The notes: generated by a model from the sequence alone, not told the origin. A stretch of 13,941 nucleotides of DNA from Porphyromonadaceae bacterium UBA4262 (GCA_002396085.1 DGWI01000012.1:2841-16781); one strand, 5' to 3'; counted from the stretch's first letter, positions 1-6,405 are shown. Program-made: numbers and translations.

Positions 1-339
1 ACCGCTCCTGGAGCCAACGACACATTGGCCGATGCCGATGCGCTGAAGATTATCTCCAAACTGGCTAAGCAAGGCAAGGAAACGGCAGCAACCTATACAC
101 AGGCAGGCCGTCAGGACTTGGCCGATGCTGAGTTGGCACAGGTGGAGGTGCTGGAGAGTTATCTGCCAAAGCAACTCTCTCAGGAAGAGATAGAGGCAGA
201 GGTAAAGAAGATTATTGCCGAGGTGGGAGCCACCAGCATGAAGGAGATGGGCAAGGTGATGGGCACAGCCAGCAAACAGCTGGCAGGCAAGGCTGACGAA
301 CGCGTCATCTCTGAGATTGTGAAGAAGCTCTTGGCATAA
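1..339 (+). CDS. GatB/YqeY domain-containing protein, 3' part (5' end outside window)
   Basis: The reading frame is open from base 1 to the TAA at 337-339, giving 112 residues; the family is usually about 150, so roughly the first quarter is missing at the window edge. Residues resemble the C-terminal two thirds of YqeY-like proteins: an AGRQDLADAE helix, the YLPKQLS turn, the segment EVGATSMKEMGKVMG and the terminal GKADERVISEIVKKLL. YqeY proteins share the tRNA-binding tail domain of the amidotransferase subunit GatB; their own role is not well defined. In Bacteroidales this gene commonly follows ftsZ, so a division cluster may lie to the left (inference, not visible). The TTG at 25 is an internal codon, not the start. 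No convincing terminator follows; the gene ends 3 nt before the stop of a convergent sigma-factor fragment. Confidence 0.85.
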   Translation, partial: TAPGANDTLADADALKIISKLAKQGKETAATYTQAGRQDLADAELAQVEVLESYLPKQLSQEEIEAEVKKIIAEVGATSMKEMGKVMGTASKQLAGKADERVISEIVKKLLA

Positions 340-342
340 GCT

Positions 343-420
343 TTAAGTGTCAGCGAGATAAGCAAGTGTCTCGCTATAGTTCTGGCGGAAAAGCTGTTCA
401 AGTGTTCTCTTATCAAGCAT
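343..420 (-). pseudogene. N-terminal fragment of an ECF-type sigma factor gene
   Basis: On the minus strand an ATG at 420 opens a 25-codon frame ending in TAA at 343-345. Its first 16 residues, MLDKRTLEQLFRQNYS, resemble the beginning of Bacteroidales ECF sigma-70 factors (KxTLEQLFRxxY, start of the region 2 helix). Full-length members are about 180 residues, so about 85 percent is absent. The fragment stops 3 nt short of the convergent gatB/YqeY-like stop codon, so the rest was presumably removed by deletion or rearrangement. A TAnnTTTG promoter box (544-551) and a possible ECF-type promoter lie upstream in the right orientation, so this looks like the front of a real gene rather than a chance frame. 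The alternative is an unrelated 25-residue peptide gene. The assignment rests on a short match read by eye. Confidence 0.5.
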
Positions 421-461
421 ATCAGTCTTTCAGATCATTACACCCCGTTTTAGGGTACTTC

Positions 462-506
462 TATATATAAGACATTTCAGCCCCATCGTTTTTTTACGGA
501 AAAACC
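462..506 (-). promoter_or_regulatory. Possible ECF-sigma-type promoter ahead of the sigma fragment
   Basis: Read on the minus strand, a GGTTTTTCC block (plus-strand 498-506) is followed 24 nt later by GTCTTATATATA (462-473), about 42 nt before the ATG at 420. T-rich -35 and GTCTTATA-like -10 blocks occur upstream of ECF sigma genes in Bacteroidetes and would fit autoregulation. The 24-nt spacing is longer than classical ECF promoters have, so this is tentative. A 13-codon frame (477-518, minus) that starts MKKVGF also lies here; it could be a leader peptide or chance. Confidence 0.25.
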
Positions 507-543
507 AACTTTTTTCATTGTTTTGACTAAGCTATTTGGATGC

Positions 544-551
544 AAAGGTAC
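544..551 (-). promoter_or_regulatory. Bacteroidetes -7 box TACCTTTG
   Basis: On the minus strand the sequence is TACCTTTG, a match to the Bacteroidetes -7 consensus TAnnTTTG. Transcription would run left toward the sigma-factor fragment, whose ATG is about 124 nt downstream. No clear TTTG -33 element is present at 19-21 nt. It explains an otherwise orphan promoter in a stretch without intact genes. Confidence 0.45.
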
Positions 552-736
552 AGAAATTCTGCCAGTCACATCCACATTTTATTGCAAAACCGCCCAGGGA
601 ATTGGTTATAAGCTGAAGTTTTGTATCTGAAATAGGTTTGTCGAATTTACCCACGAATTCTTATCATATAATACTCCACTTCAACACAACTACTGCTCCT
701 CTCTATCCAAGTCTTCCTTCGTTATTTCTACCACTG
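552..736. other. Intergenic spacer without recognisable feature
   Basis: I find no convincing coding frame, RNA gene, terminator or repeat here on either strand. It separates the sigma-fragment promoter from the phased repeat region that begins at 737. A minus-strand frame ending at 690-692 enters it from the repeats but has no ATG. Confidence 0.5.
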
Positions 737-791
737 TTGTCCGATTGTTGTCCGATTGCAGTCTGATTGCTGTACGATTGTTGTACGTATA
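737..791. repeat. 11-bp tandem repeat, about five units
   Basis: Units at 737, 748, 759, 770 and 781 read TTGTCCGATTG, TTGTCCGATTG, CAGTCTGATTG, CTGTACGATTG and TTGTACGTATA. The first two are identical and the next two differ at 2-4 positions. The core CGATTG recurs every 11 bp, close to one helical turn. Eleven is not a multiple of three, so a simple coding repeat is unlikely. The same phase continues into the next two repeat families. Confidence 0.8.
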
Positions 792-836
792 TTGAATGAA
801 CAACAGACGTATATCAAACCCACTCCAATCGTATAT
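786..836. repeat. CGTATAT motif repeated three times at 22-bp spacing
   Basis: CGTATAT occurs at 786-792, 808-814 and 830-836, exactly 22 bp apart. The first copy overlaps the last unit of the 11-bp array and sits in the same 11-bp phase as its CGATTG cores (742, 753, 775, 786). Half-units between copies are not conserved. The layout suggests an 11-bp array that drifted or evolved into a 22-bp register. Confidence 0.65.
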
Positions 837-873
837 GAATATTTGCAAAGCCTTCTTACTTTCCAGCCTCGGG

Positions 874-961
874 CCAGTTAACTCACTTCATCGCTTGAGT
901 TAACTCGATTCGTCGAATGAATTAACTCGCAAGTACTTTTGAGTTAACTCACTTTTTCCAG
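874..961. repeat. Four GAGTTAACTC palindromes at exact 22-bp spacing
   Basis: The decamers CAGTTAACTC (875), GAGTTAACTC (897), GAATTAACTC (919) and GAGTTAACTC (941) are spaced 22, 22 and 22 bp. GAGTTAACTC is a perfect 10-bp palindrome; copies 1 and 3 each carry one change. The 12 bp between decamers vary. Palindromic sites two helical turns apart would place identical half-sites on one face of the DNA, as in iterons or operator arrays. Unit boundaries at 874, 896, 918 and 940 share the 11-bp phase of the arrays starting at 737 and 786. Confidence 0.8.
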
Positions 962-1014
962 CCCCTTTGCTCACTGACATCTCTCCACCTAAAGAATCTA
1001 GACATCTTCTCAAT

Positions 1015-1047
1015 TCATCCCCGCCGCCTGTCATTCGGCGGGGATGA
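1015..1047. repeat. Perfect 12-bp GC-rich inverted repeat
   Basis: The left arm TCATCCCCGCCG (1015-1026) and right arm CGGCGGGGATGA (1036-1047) are exact complements around a 9-nt loop. No T run follows on either strand, so a classical intrinsic terminator is not supported. It lies between the phased repeats and the first recognisable transposase codons, 14 nt before the open frame at 1062 begins, and may mark an element boundary or a protein-binding or RNA structure. Confidence 0.75.
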
Positions 1048-1061
1048 TGAGAAGAATGTAA

Positions 1062-1190
1062 AATGATCACAAGTCCCTCCTGATCTTCGACAAAGTGCTC
1101 GAAAGCCTGCATTTGGTGGCAGAGGGAAGCTGCTACTCAGTGGAGTTTGCGGATTTCTTAAAAAAAAACGGTTGGACACCTACCCAGTGA
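1062..1190 (+). pseudogene. ISAon1-type N-terminal region protein, C-terminal fragment
   Basis: An open frame from 1062 to TGA at 1188-1190 ends with LVAEGSCYSVEFADFLKK, which resembles the conserved end of ISAon1-family N-terminal region proteins (pattern LVAxGTRxTxEFAxFLK). Only about the last 25 codons are recognisable; the family is about 120 residues. The frame runs through nine consecutive A residues (1160-1168) that contain an in-phase A AAA AAC heptamer, and the downstream transposase lies in the -1 frame. The native element may therefore have made a fused product by programmed -1 frameshifting (inference). Confidence 0.6.
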
Positions 1191-1832
1191 CGGCCCAATG
1201 CGTGGGGCGCTTCTTCCGGACTGACGGCAAGTATCTCAGCCGTGTGTACAAGGAGCACCTGAGCGGTTTTGACGGCTGGGAGCAGAAGGAGCATGCTGGC
1301 GAGTGGGTGCTTCTGGAAGAGAACATGGGCGAGCGTCTGAGCATCGACGAGACGATGTTGCACCAAGCGCAAGAACGAGAAGTTCGACCCCCCACAGCTG
1401 AGCAACGGAGATACCAAAGCTGACTTGCTGACGCATGTGAGATACCCGCTGATGAAGAGTCCTGATGACTGGACAGACTTCCAGAGAGGGGAGATGCACC
1501 TGCTCTCCGAGATTGAACCCAGGATGAAGGTGGCATACGGACTGCTCTGCGCCCTGCGCAACATCTTCAGCAAGTGCAAGACAAGGAAGAAAGCCAAGAA
1601 GGCACTGCACAAATGGTACAAGAATGTCGGGAAGACCCGCATCAGGGAAATCATCTCCGTGCGCGACACTATCAAGGGCAAAGAGGAGTATATACTGAAC
1701 TACTTCAACAACAGGTCGACCAATGCATCGGCAGAGTCCTTCAATTCAAAGGTCAAGGGATTACGTGCGCAGGTGCATGGTGTCAACGACCTGCCTTTCT
1801 TTATATTCCGTTGCGCTAAGATATTTGGTTAG
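1172..1832 (+). pseudogene. ISL3/ISAon1-type transposase, internally deleted and frameshifted
   Basis: The first segment (about 1172-1363) encodes DTYPVTAQCVGRFFRTDGK, then YKEHLSGFDGW and ERLSIDET, whose Asp (codon 1346-1348) is the expected first DDE residue. The second segment, in another frame from about 1365 to TAG at 1830-1832, encodes LSNGDTKADLL, then LRNIFSK, then NYFNNRSTNASAESFNSKVK, whose Glu is the expected last catalytic residue, ending FIFRCAKIFG. Roughly 100-120 residues that normally lie between, including the second catalytic Asp in a DRFHVQ-like motif, are missing. Junction sequence lies around 1360-1372. The protein cannot be functional. Homology is by memory of family motifs; I could not align it. 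Confidence 0.75.
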
Positions 1833-1870
1833 GGGCATGGGGGCTATCCACGGACTTTTCCCCCTGCGCC

Positions 1871-2182
1871 AATAAATTTCTAATAAACAACTTTTTCTTG
1901 ACTAAATTGCGGACTCTTATTAATATCGCAAGAAAAACCATGGAATTCGGTTCTCTCAACCGAGAGCACGACACTGTAATCCAAGGAGAAACCTATATAC
2001 GAGCAAAGTATCCTTTCTCCAAAGTTACATCGGCAAGGATAAAAAGAAAAAACGAAACAGCAAAGCGTTTCAGTGGAAAAAACACTTGTTTTTTTGAGTA
2101 CACGGGAAAATCTTTTTTAATACACACAAAAAATATTTCCCGTGAAGGCCAAACTGAGTGACTATGTGCTTGCTAAACGCAA
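1871..2182. other. AT-rich intergenic spacer with a long imperfect hairpin
   Basis: No gene is supported here. CACGGGAAA (2101-2109) and TTTCCCGTG (2136-2144) are perfect complements, and the A/T-rich interior can pair further (TTTTTT with AAAAAA) with small bulges, giving a structure of about 44 nt. A minus-strand TAACTTTG (2020-2027) fits the -7 consensus but leads only into the IS remnant. A plus-strand frame from TTG 1898 to 2161 (87 codons) has no recognisable product and a biased Lys-rich composition typical of translated AT-rich spacer. Confidence 0.5.
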
Positions 2183-2211
2183 GAGAGGCTTGGGAAATCC
2201 CCAAGCCTCTC
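2183..2211 (-). terminator. Hairpin terminator for ppiD
   Basis: GAGAGGCTTGGG (2183-2194) and CCCAAGCCTCTC (2200-2211) form a perfect 12-bp stem with a 5-nt loop. It starts 26 nt beyond the stop of the minus-strand ppiD-like gene. The minus-strand sequence after the stem (TTGCGTTTAGC) is only moderately T-rich, so termination efficiency is uncertain, but position and stem strength fit. Confidence 0.75.
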
Positions 2212-2236
2212 ATATGATAATCTGCTATTGACTATT

Positions 2237-4381
2237 TTAGAAGAACAGATAACGATTGTCCTTGATATCTGCCTTCAGATAGAGCTCATTCATGAAGCGT
2301 CCGGCAGCCTGCAGGCACTGCTGCTTGAGTGAAGCTGCAACCTGCTTCTCGTCAAACTTGGCACCCTGGCGGACCTTCTTGGAAAGTACCTGGAAGAAAT
2401 AGGCTCCGCCATTACCCTTGATAACACTGTTGGAGAACTGCCCCTGCTTCATGGCAGACACGGCACCGCTAAGAGCGGGTTCGGAAGAGCCTGCGGCCTG
2501 TACGAACACAGGAGCAGAGAAGGTAATCTGGCGAACGCTGTCTACTGTTGCACCCTTTGCCTTGGCATCTGCAATGCTCTTCACACCAGCCAACAGTTCG
2601 GAAGCCTTCTGGAACTTCTTGTCACGAACAACCTCTTGCTTCACAGCATCCTGTACGGCAGAGAGATCGCGATAGCCCTCAGGGTGAACATTTGTCAAGG
2701 CAATAACCAACAGATGGTCGTTGTTACCGCACTCGTAAAGAGGAGAAACCTCACCAGCCTCAGCGTCAAAAATCCATTTCATAGCCTCACGTGTTGAACG
2801 CAAGCCAACAACGTTATGCTCAGAATTAAAGATATCCTTACGCTCCTGAACAGTGAAGCCAAACTTCTTAGCATTGGCTTCCAACTGCTCCAGTGACTTA
2901 TTCTCGCTCACATACTGAGAGAACTTGTTGTAAGCCTGTGAATAAGTATCCTTTGAGAAGTCGATGGTGTGCTTCACGATGGCCACATCATACTTATCTA
3001 CCATAGCGCGACGAGAGGTCACCTGCACAATAATATTACCTTGAGCCATTTCAAGGTTCTTAATCTCGCCAGCACCAGCTGTAGTCAGTGTGGTCAGGTA
3101 GTTTTTCGTATCAGAGTCAATATTCTGTGCACGTTCGTACATAGAAGATGTCAACCACTGCTTGTCGCCTGTCTGACCGTACTTTTTAGCCAGCGCCTCA
3201 AAATCAGCACCTCCCTGCAAGGCCTTGAATATGCTGTCACCACGCTGGTGAGCCTCATCAGCAGTCTGACCACCGACCTGAATCTGACGATACTCAACAG
3301 AGTCGGGCATCTGAACCTTGGCAATATACTTAACCACATTGAAAGTATTGTCGAACTTCGTTTCAAAAGGAGCAGAGACACTACCTACCTGCATCGAGTC
3401 GATCTTTGCAGCGATGTCAGTAGGCAGACTGCTGCGCTGAACAGCAATCCCAGAATAGGGGACCTGCGACTGAGCCTTGCGTACGACCTCAGCAACAGCC
3501 TGACCCGACTGGAAGTTCTGCTGGGCATCCTGCATTGTCTTCATCAGAGCTGCACGATCGGAAGCAGATGCCGACACCTGGAAATCGACATACTTGATGT
3601 CACGACTCTCAAAGTACTGCTTGAACATCTCCTTTTCACTGTCATACTTCGCTTTGAGGTCGGCATCAGTAACTTGCACATCGGCATCCTTAATAGCACT
3701 ATAGGGATAAACAGCGAGCAACACATCGCTCTCCTCGTTCTGGTTGTTGAAAGCCATCTTAGCAGATACAGGATTAGTCAGCAGGCACTGACCCAGCAGC
3801 GACTGATACTTCTCCATCAACAACTGCGAACGAAGGTTCTTCTCGAAAAACTTCCAATAGTTATAGATGCGCTGATACTGCTCTGCCACCTCGCCGGCAC
3901 CAGCTGTCTGCTGAGCTTTCTTGTAGTCAGAGAGGAACTTGGTGAGCTGGGCTACATCGAAGCGACCAGTCTGCTGATTGACGAACGGAGTCTGCATCAG
4001 CATCGGATTCGTACCGGCCTTGAGTATATTCTGCATCTCCTCATCGGTAACGGTAAGTCCCAGTTTCTTGGCCTCAGTCTCAATAATGGTATTGTTGACA
4101 AACTGCTGCCAGACCTGATCTTTCATCTGGTTGAGTTCTTCCTCTGACAGATTGTCGCGACCTTGAGTCATCTTAAGGACATCCTGGTATTCGTCGACAA
4201 GCGACTGAAACTCCTGAACAGAGATTTTTTTACCTAACACTTCGCCTACTTGCTGACGACGCTCATTGCCCGTGGCTTCGCACGAACGGAACATCTCTTC
4301 GGCAATGAATGCAAACAGGGCCAGACCTATCACCGTAGCGAGTACTGGTCCCCAGCTTCTAATTTTTCCAATTGCTGCCAT
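2237..4381 (-). CDS. ppiD: PpiD-type peptidylprolyl isomerase / periplasmic chaperone
   Basis: This 714-residue protein has the PpiD/SurA architecture: a short cytoplasmic N-terminus, one membrane anchor (about residues 11-28, GPVLATVIGLALFAFIAEEM), a SurA/PpiD-like helical chaperone domain (about 45-220, with FVNNTIIETEAKKLGL) and parvulin-like segments. The clearest parvulin is at about 360-457 (EYRQIQV, ADFEALAKKYGQT, then GNIIVQVTSR); it lacks the usual GGxLG motif and many hallmark residues, so isomerase activity is uncertain while holdase function remains plausible. A second degenerate unit may lie at about 225-355. Family role: folding of proteins emerging from SecYEG and outer-membrane proteins. 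The ATG at 4379-4381 starts directly before the Lys/Arg-flanked anchor. It lies 99 nt after the CNNM gene, with its own promoter box, and a hairpin terminator follows. Confidence 0.88.
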   Translation of the reverse strand: MAAIGKIRSWGPVLATVIGLALFAFIAEEMFRSCEATGNERRQQVGEVLGKKISVQEFQSLVDEYQDVLKMTQGRDNLSEEELNQMKDQVWQQFVNNTIIETEAKKLGLTVTDEEMQNILKAGTNPMLMQTPFVNQQTGRFDVAQLTKFLSDYKKAQQTAGAGEVAEQYQRIYNYWKFFEKNLRSQLLMEKYQSLLGQCLLTNPVSAKMAFNNQNEESDVLLAVYPYSAIKDADVQVTDADLKAKYDSEKEMFKQYFESRDIKYVDFQVSASASDRAALMKTMQDAQQNFQSGQAVAEVVRKAQSQVPYSGIAVQRSSLPTDIAAKIDSMQVGSVSAPFETKFDNTFNVVKYIAKVQMPDSVEYRQIQVGGQTADEAHQRGDSIFKALQGGADFEALAKKYGQTGDKQWLTSSMYERAQNIDSDTKNYLTTLTTAGAGEIKNLEMAQGNIIVQVTSRRAMVDKYDVAIVKHTIDFSKDTYSQAYNKFSQYVSENKSLEQLEANAKKFGFTVQERKDIFNSEHNVVGLRSTREAMKWIFDAEAGEVSPLYECGNNDHLLVIALTNVHPEGYRDLSAVQDAVKQEVVRDKKFQKASELLAGVKSIADAKAKGATVDSVRQITFSAPVFVQAAGSSEPALSGAVSAMKQGQFSNSVIKGNGGAYFFQVLSKKVRQGAKFDEKQVAASLKQQCLQAAGRFMNELYLKADIKDNRYLFF

Positions 4382-4429
4382 TTTTAATGTTTAATATTTA
4401 ATTTTATTCTTAATTTCAAATTCAGCCTG

Positions 4430-4437
4430 CAAAATTA
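4430..4437 (-). promoter_or_regulatory. -7 box TAATTTTG for ppiD
   Basis: The minus-strand TAATTTTG matches TAnnTTTG and lies 49 nt before the ppiD ATG, predicting a leader of about 40 nt that is very AT-rich. A TTTTG lies upstream (minus-strand GAATTTTGCGG) but only about 12 nt away, too close for a standard -33 element. The box means ppiD can be expressed separately from the upstream three-gene unit; no terminator is evident between them, so read-through is also possible. Confidence 0.55.
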
Positions 4438-4480
4438 CTAAATTCCCCGCAAAATTCGGCATTTTTTCTTAAAAAAAAAG

Positions 4481-5740
4481 TTATTCTGCGACTTTTAGCT
4501 TTACAAGTTCTATTTTTGTCATCGTATTCTTGACGATTTTAAACTCGAAACGGCCAATATGAACTACCTCGTTGAGCTTTGGGAACGACTGATATTCGTG
4601 CAAGATGAGACCACCGACAGTCTTATAGTCATCACTTTCGGGCAGTTCTAGATTGAACAATTCGTTCACCTTCTCTATCTCCAGACGAGCCGAGAGCATA
4701 TAGTCACCATCAGCCAAGTGCTTGGCTACGTACTTCTGGTTGTCGTGCTCATCCTCAATATCGCCTGTAATCTCTTCGACAATATCCTCGAGCGACACGA
4801 TGCCACTGGTTCCACCAAACTCGTCGACGACAACGCCCAACGATTTTTTTTGTTGCAGGAATATATGCATCAGTTTGCGCGCTGCCATAGTTTCAGGCAC
4901 AAAAGGCATCTGCCGGATATGCTGAGATATATCGGTAACATGCTTAAAAAGCTCAGAGGAATGAATATATCCTATTATATGGTCAATGTCGTCTCGATAG
5001 ACCACTATCTTGCTATGCCCGCTCTCAATAAACTTATTTTTCAATTCTTCCACCGTACAATCCTCTATGTCGACGGCATCAATCTCTGTGCGAGGTACCA
5101 TACAGTCGCGCACCTTGGTATCAGCAAAGTCGAGGGCGTTATGGAACAGTTCCACTTCATCTTCTATCTCAGTGTCATCCTTTGCACTATCTATGCTTGA
5201 CTGAACGAGATAGTCCAGGTCTACCTTTGTAAACTCTTTCCCTTCTTCTTCTTTCGGCAGCCTGACTCCCAGCAGGCGCAACAATCCGCGTGAGAGAAGG
5301 GCTGAAAAGCGCGATATAGGATACAACACAAAATAGCATATATAGGCAGGAATGGCAAAAAAAGTGAGGAACCCATTCGGGTTTGACTTAAAGATGGTCT
5401 TGGGCAGGAACTCTCCTGTGAACAATACAACAACCGTCGACAGTAGTGTATCGCAGGTCACCCGAGCACCATCGCTCAGTGATGAAAAGAGCGTTGCATC
5501 GAAAATCCTGGCAAACAATATGCCATAGACTACCAAGGCAATATTATTCCCCACCAGCATCGTAGAGATAAAATTGTTTGGATGAGCGAAGAATACGTCC
5601 AACGCCCTTTGAGAAATGCCATTCTTCTCCCTGTCCATCTCAGCCCGTAGCCGATTGGTTGATACAAATGCGATCTCCATGCCAGAGAAAAAGGCAGAGA
5701 AAAGCATAGTGACCAGTAATCCTATAATGAGATTTGTCAT
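4481..5740 (-). CDS. CNNM/CBS/CorC membrane protein (hemolysin C / GldE-like)
   Basis: This 419-residue protein has the full three-part architecture. A CNNM (DUF21) membrane domain spans about 1-155, with hydrophobic stretches near 3-20, 60-80, 97-117 and 123-148 and the start motif SAFFSGMEIAFVS. A CBS pair spans about 210-330 (VRDCMVPRTEI; then LGVVVDEFGGTSGIVSLEDI and VEEITGDIEDEHD). A CorC_HlyC domain fills about 345-417 (DDYKTVGGLIL). Family members are linked to magnesium/cobalt export or homeostasis, and a Bacteroidetes branch (GldE) to gliding-type secretion; the substrate here is not determined. The ATG overlaps the upstream lptC-like stop as ATGA, indicating co-translation. The name hemolysin is historical. 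Confidence 0.9.
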   Translation of the reverse strand: MTNLIIGLLVTMLFSAFFSGMEIAFVSTNRLRAEMDREKNGISQRALDVFFAHPNNFISTMLVGNNIALVVYGILFARIFDATLFSSLSDGARVTCDTLLSTVVVLFTGEFLPKTIFKSNPNGFLTFFAIPAYICYFVLYPISRFSALLSRGLLRLLGVRLPKEEEGKEFTKVDLDYLVQSSIDSAKDDTEIEDEVELFHNALDFADTKVRDCMVPRTEIDAVDIEDCTVEELKNKFIESGHSKIVVYRDDIDHIIGYIHSSELFKHVTDISQHIRQMPFVPETMAARKLMHIFLQQKKSLGVVVDEFGGTSGIVSLEDIVEEITGDIEDEHDNQKYVAKHLADGDYMLSARLEIEKVNELFNLELPESDDYKTVGGLILHEYQSFPKLNEVVHIGRFEFKIVKNTMTKIELVKLKVAE

Positions 5741-6405
5741 GGAGCTGTAAAATTAGATTTCTGAGTGGCTTTATGACGCGTCGCAGCCTGTCGCTGTGGC
5801 ACTGAAACGTGAGTGCTGTCGGTCTGCTGCGCAGTACTGTCTTCCTTGTTGCCCTCAATGTCCTCCGACTGGAATGAACCCACGCTGTTAGTAATCTCAT
5901 AACGCGTCATGTGCTCGTCGCTACGGAAGTAGGTGCCTTGCATCGTGCGCTCAGGCGTTACCACCTTGGAGAATTTGTAGGAGTAGAACTCGTGCTTGAT
6001 ACCATCCCAATACAATTCCTCGCTATCGAACACCAGGCCATTCACATTACGGATGTGGACCCGTCCACGCAGTTCCCAAAGCTTCAGCTGGTCATAATAC
6101 CAGGCTGTATCTGCATGGATATAGCCCTCGACATGAAACTGTGGGTCAAACTGTTCGAGAAAGATGCCTTTCTCAAATGTCCAGCGTGTAGGTTGCTTAA
6201 TGGTGTTCACATCCCAGCGTTCGGTCACAATCTTGTACTTTATAATTCCCGAGTCAGAAATGAGTGTGTTCACCCCATAGCTAGTCATCATCGACACGGA
6301 GTCCCGGTCGCTGATGGCTGGTGCTGTATGCCCTTTCTGTTCTTCACACGAACCCAAAAACAGAAGAGCCAGGAAAATATATATAGGAATCAGTCTACCT
6401 TCCAT
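5737..6405 (-). CDS. lptC: LptC-like LPS export lipoprotein
   Basis: This 222-residue protein begins with a lipoprotein signal, MEGRLIPIYIFLALLFLGSC, with Cys20 in an LGSC lipobox. The body (about 40-182) is beta-rich with the OstA/LptC-like repeated pattern: FEKGIFLEQFDPQF, ADTAWYYDQLKLWELRG, VNGLVFDSEELYWD, and MQGTYFRSDEHMTRYEI. The family bridges the LptB2FG ABC transporter and periplasmic LptA in moving LPS to the outer membrane. The last 38 residues form a polar Gln/Ser/Thr-rich tail that typical LptC proteins lack. The start overlaps the end of the upstream barrel gene by 16 nt, and the stop overlaps the CNNM start by 4 nt. The only ATG giving the signal sequence is at 6405. Confidence 0.85.
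   Translation of the reverse strand: MEGRLIPIYIFLALLFLGSCEEQKGHTAPAISDRDSVSMMTSYGVNTLISDSGIIKYKIVTERWDVNTIKQPTRWTFEKGIFLEQFDPQFHVEGYIHADTAWYYDQLKLWELRGRVHIRNVNGLVFDSEELYWDGIKHEFYSYKFSKVVTPERTMQGTYFRSDEHMTRYEITNSVGSFQSEDIEGNKEDSTAQQTDSTHVSVPQRQAATRHKATQKSNFTAP

Larger units (their letters stand above)
1062..1870 (+). mobile_element. Remnant of an ISL3/ISAon1-type insertion sequence
   Basis: Two adjacent coding remnants match the two-frame layout of ISAon1-type elements of Bacteroidetes: a short N-terminal-region protein followed by a DDE transposase. The left part, including most of the first frame and its terminal repeat, is gone, and the transposase has an internal deletion. Downstream of the transposase stop, TCCACGGACTTTTCCCCCTG starting at 1847 and running to about 1870 is a candidate right terminal repeat, but no complementary partner is visible to the left. 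The element cannot move by itself. Confidence 0.7.

Noticed and set aside
352..375. AGCGAGA / TCTCGCT stem (352-358 with 369-375) as terminator of the gatB/YqeY-like gene
   Set aside because: The stem is only 7 bp with a 10-nt loop and no T run on either strand, and it lies inside the sigma-factor fragment.
690..887. Minus-strand open stretch of 65 codons ending VVEITKEDLDREEQ, through the phased repeats
   Set aside because: It has no ATG, begins after a TGA, and its repeats have an 11-nt rather than a 3-nt-compatible period. The ending looks protein-like, so a decayed gene tail cannot be fully excluded.
1898..1924. Sigma70-like TTGACT and TATTAA boxes
   Set aside because: The spacing is only 15 nt, and Bacteroidetes promoters use TTTG/TAnnTTTG instead; nothing convincing lies downstream.
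1816..1941. 41-residue minus-strand frame starting MVFLAILIRVRNLVKKK, downstream of a TAACTTTG box at 2020-2027
   Set aside because: It overlaps the transposase end and candidate terminal repeat, has no known homologue that I recognise, and the promoter lacks a -33 element.
1898..2161. 87-codon plus-strand frame starting with TTG
   Set aside because: It has no recognisable domain, a weak start, and Lys/Arg/Asn-rich composition expected from AT-rich spacer, and it spans the hairpin at 2101-2144.
2969..4147. 392-codon plus-strand frame opposite ppiD
   Set aside because: It is fully antisense to a well-supported ppiD-like gene and shows no domain; the length reflects codon bias of the real gene.
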